DNA from: Lysobacter stagni
Lineage (GTDB): Bacteria; Pseudomonadota; Gammaproteobacteria; Xanthomonadales; Xanthomonadaceae
Direction: 5' to 3'
DNA length: 64,000 nt
NCBI RefSeq assembly: GCF_030053425.1
Contig: NZ_JASGBI010000001.1
Coordinates: 1,558,001-1,622,000, forward strand
Shown piece by piece: positions 62,039 to 64,000 of this stretch. The notes beneath the pieces are model-generated. The model searched no databases and was not told the DNA's origin. It saw only the letters and a list, made by a program, of their open reading frames with translations. Numbering within the stretch: position 1 is the stretch's first letter; each line of letters starts with the position of its first letter. The position numbers and the translations under genes were made by a program.

Positions 62039-64000
62039 TGCTGCGGTCGATCCCATGCGGTCGGTCGAAACTCCTTCGGTGACCCGCGTGTCCGTCGTCA
62101 TCCTGACGTGGAACGGTTTGGAGTTCACCAAGCCCTGTCTGGCAAGCGTCCTCAAGCACACCGATCCGGCGAAGGCCGATGTCATCGTCGTGGACAATGG
62201 AAGCACCGATGGGACCGTGGAGTACCTGTCGGGCATCCCGGGCATCGTCACCCTGTTCAATGGGGAGAACCTGGGATTCGTCCGCGGGAACAATGCAGCC
62301 CTGAAGCTCATAGACCCGACGCACGACGTCATCCTTCTCAACAACGACACCGAGATCGACGATCCGCAGTGGATCGAGAAGCTCCAGGCCACGGTGTCCT
62401 CGCAGGACGATATCGGAATCGCCGGCTGCCGGATCCGTCGGCTCACAGGAGGCATGCTCCAGCATGCCGGCACCTATATCCCGGATCGCAGCTTCTGGGG
62501 CCAGCAGCTTGGATCCGGCGAGAAGGACATCAATCAGTATCCGTACGACCGCGAGGTGGAGGGCGTTGTTTTCGCCTGCGTCTACATCCGGCGCGCGGTG
62601 CTCGATGCCATCGGTTTTCTCGATGAGGACTTCTTCTCCTACTACGAGGATTCCGATTACTGCTTCAAGGCCAGGCAGGCGGGTTTCCGGGTGATGAACT
62701 GCGGTTCGCTCACGGTGCGTCATCGCGAGCACGGATCAACCTCCGTCAACAAGGTCAGCCACAGCGACATGTTCCTCAAGTCGCGCGAGACCTTCCTGGG
62801 CAAGTGGCAGACAGTGCTGGATGCACGCTACACCCAGGAGCTCCATCTGCGTTCGACGTTCTTCCAGCCTGTCGGTTACGCGATGACCGCGCGTCAGATC
62901 GCGCTTGGGCTGGAACGTAACGGCGTGAAAATCTCGTACGAATACCTGTATGGCCCGGGGACGGTGTACCCCGTGGCGGAGTCCGCCGAGCAGAGCACGG
63001 GCGTCTACCAGCTTGAGGTCATCCGCCAGCGTCCCGCGCAGACCGGCGTGCCGACCCTCATCTACGGGCAGGCCGACGCGTTCGAGACTGTAACGGGCGA
63101 CGGGTACCGCATCGGCTACACCATGCTCGAGACCACGGGCATCCCGAAAGAGTGGGCGGCCGGATGCAACAGCCTGGACGAGCTGTGGGTGCCTACGGAG
63201 TTCAACAAGTGGACGTTCCAGCGTAGTGGCGTCACTGCGCCAATTCATGTCATGCCGCTGGGCCTGGTGGACACGGACTATTTCAATCCGGAAATCGAGG
63301 CGCTGAAACTCGATGGCGTCTACACGTTCCTGTCGGTATTCGAGTGGGGCGAACGAAAGTCCCCGGAGATCCTGATCCGCGCCTTCAACCGCGCGTTCAC
63401 CAAGGACGATCCGGTGGTGCTGATCTGCAAGTACTCCAATCGCGACCCGGGGGTTGATCCGCCTGCGATCATCCGCTCGCTCGGCCTTGATCCCGACGGC
63501 GGGAGGATCGTCTATTCCGAGAACGAGTCCGTTCCGTATTACCAGATCGCGCAGTTGTACAGGTCGGCAGACTGTTTCGTGCTGCCCACGCGCGGCGAAG
63601 GATGGGGCATGCCCATTCTGGAGGCCATGGCGTGCGGCGTGCCGGTCATCGCCAGCTACTGGAGTGCGCAGCAGGCATTCCTGGACGACGGTAACAGCTA
63701 TCCGTTGCAGGTTTCGCTGGTGGATGCCGAGGCCAAGTGTCCGTATTACACCGGCTTCAAGTGGGCGCTGCCCGACGAAGATCACCTGATGCGCCTTTTC
63801 CGGCATGTCTTCGAGAACCAGCAGGAAGCACGCGAGAAAGGCCGGCGCGCCGCAGCCGACGTCGAGGAGCGCTGGTCGCTGACGCAGAGTGCGCAACGGA
63901 TGCACGACCGCATCGCGGAGATCTCGAGCGACGCCAAGCAACCCGCGCGCTCGAGTAGTGCGCAGGCGGGGCGACTCCGGATCGGCGTGGACGTGTCGCG
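62028..64000 (+). CDS. Multi-domain glycosyltransferase (GT2 then GT4), partial at right edge
   Basis: An open frame continuing to the window end, ~657 residues visible. The N-terminal GT2 domain (~15-260) has 'VSVVILTWNGLEFTKPCLAS', 'VVDNGSTDGTVEYL', 'ILLNNDTEIDD' (DxD-like) and 'FFSYYEDSDYCFKARQAGF'. The second domain (~290-620) is GT4-like: 'LPTRGEGWGMPILEAMACGV'. After a Ser/Ala-rich linker a new motif begins with 'RLRIGVDVS', suggesting a third GT domain past the edge. Such polymerase-like fusions make repeating O-chain linkages. Start ATG 62028 has AAGGTGAG upstream. Confidence 0.85.
   Translation, partial: MNANAAVDPMRSVETPSVTRVSVVILTWNGLEFTKPCLASVLKHTDPAKADVIVVDNGSTDGTVEYLSGIPGIVTLFNGENLGFVRGNNAALKLIDPTHDVILLNNDTEIDDPQWIEKLQATVSSQDDIGIAGCRIRRLTGGMLQHAGTYIPDRSFWGQQLGSGEKDINQYPYDREVEGVVFACVYIRRAVLDAIGFLDEDFFSYYEDSDYCFKARQAGFRVMNCGSLTVRHREHGSTSVNKVSHSDMFLKSRETFLGKWQTVLDARYTQELHLRSTFFQPVGYAMTARQIALGLERNGVKISYEYLYGPGTVYPVAESAEQSTGVYQLEVIRQRPAQTGVPTLIYGQADAFETVTGDGYRIGYTMLETTGIPKEWAAGCNSLDELWVPTEFNKWTFQRSGVTAPIHVMPLGLVDTDYFNPEIEALKLDGVYTFLSVFEWGERKSPEILIRAFNRAFTKDDPVVLICKYSNRDPGVDPPAIIRSLGLDPDGGRIVYSENESVPYYQIAQLYRSADCFVLPTRGEGWGMPILEAMACGVPVIASYWSAQQAFLDDGNSYPLQVSLVDAEAKCPYYTGFKWALPDEDHLMRLFRHVFENQQEAREKGRRAAADVEERWSLTQSAQRMHDRIAEISSDAKQPARSSSAQAGRLRIGVDVS

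Overview
The window is a GC-rich, gene-dense chromosomal segment from a gammaproteobacterium of the Xanthomonadaceae/Lysobacteraceae. A Lysobacter-, Luteimonas- or Pseudoxanthomonas-like organism fits best. The evidence is a Clp-type CRP homologue next to speD and coq7, trp genes split into trpE and trpGDC blocks, an iso-branched 2-oxoacid dehydrogenase operon, and an O-antigen locus starting directly after a metB-type gene. The genus cannot be fixed from the sequence alone. No phage, integrase, transposase or CRISPR array was seen.

Layout. 1-3.3 kb: the end of trpS, a small membrane protein, a metallo-beta-lactamase-fold enzyme and a GAF-GGDEF diguanylate cyclase with a Clp/CRP-like palindrome upstream, then a REP-type inverted pair. 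3.3-8.1 kb (minus strand): a VOC protein and a branched-chain 2-oxoacid dehydrogenase operon (E1 alpha, E1 beta, SH3-like, cupin, E2). 8.4-16.4 kb: a large secreted nuclease of the ExeM type, tryptophan 2,3-dioxygenase, a Nudix enzyme, a POT peptide transporter and an M14 carboxypeptidase. 16.4-20 kb: a MarR regulator divergent from hppD, then hmgA, with a DUF559 nuclease gene boxed by 38-bp inverted repeats wedged between them. 20-30.8 kb: a lipoprotein, two cation antiporters, an SDR protein, DMT and SMR transporters, purC, a J-domain protein, rpe, rraA and a lipid kinase. 30.8-39.7 kb: trpE and trpG-trpD-(ABM)-trpC, each block preceded by a small ORF with clustered Trp codons, with a two-component system between the blocks. 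39.7-49.4 kb: clp, speD, coq7, glcF, rplM-rpsI, tRNA-Gln, fahA-maiA, pilU and an envelope protein pair. 50-52.9 kb: cbs and metB (reverse transsulfuration). 52.9-64 kb: an O-antigen/LPS locus (glycosyltransferases, wzm-wzt, methyltransferase, rmd-gmd) that runs off the right edge.

How the genes fit together. Tyrosine breakdown is complete from 4-hydroxyphenylpyruvate onward (hppD, hmgA, maiA, fahA) but split over two loci 26 kb apart. A near-identical 20-bp operator-like palindrome lies at both promoters, which suggests one MarR-controlled regulon. Tryptophan is represented by its charging enzyme, its catabolic dioxygenase and two biosynthetic blocks with matching leader peptides. A diguanylate cyclase and the c-di-GMP-sensing regulator Clp may be linked by a candidate Clp site. 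GDP-D-rhamnose synthesis (gmd, rmd) together with Wzm/Wzt export and several glycosyltransferases indicates an ABC-transporter-dependent O-polysaccharide containing a 6-deoxyhexose.

Starts were chosen from ribosome-binding sites, overlaps and remembered family lengths. All family assignments come from reading motifs, without database searches.
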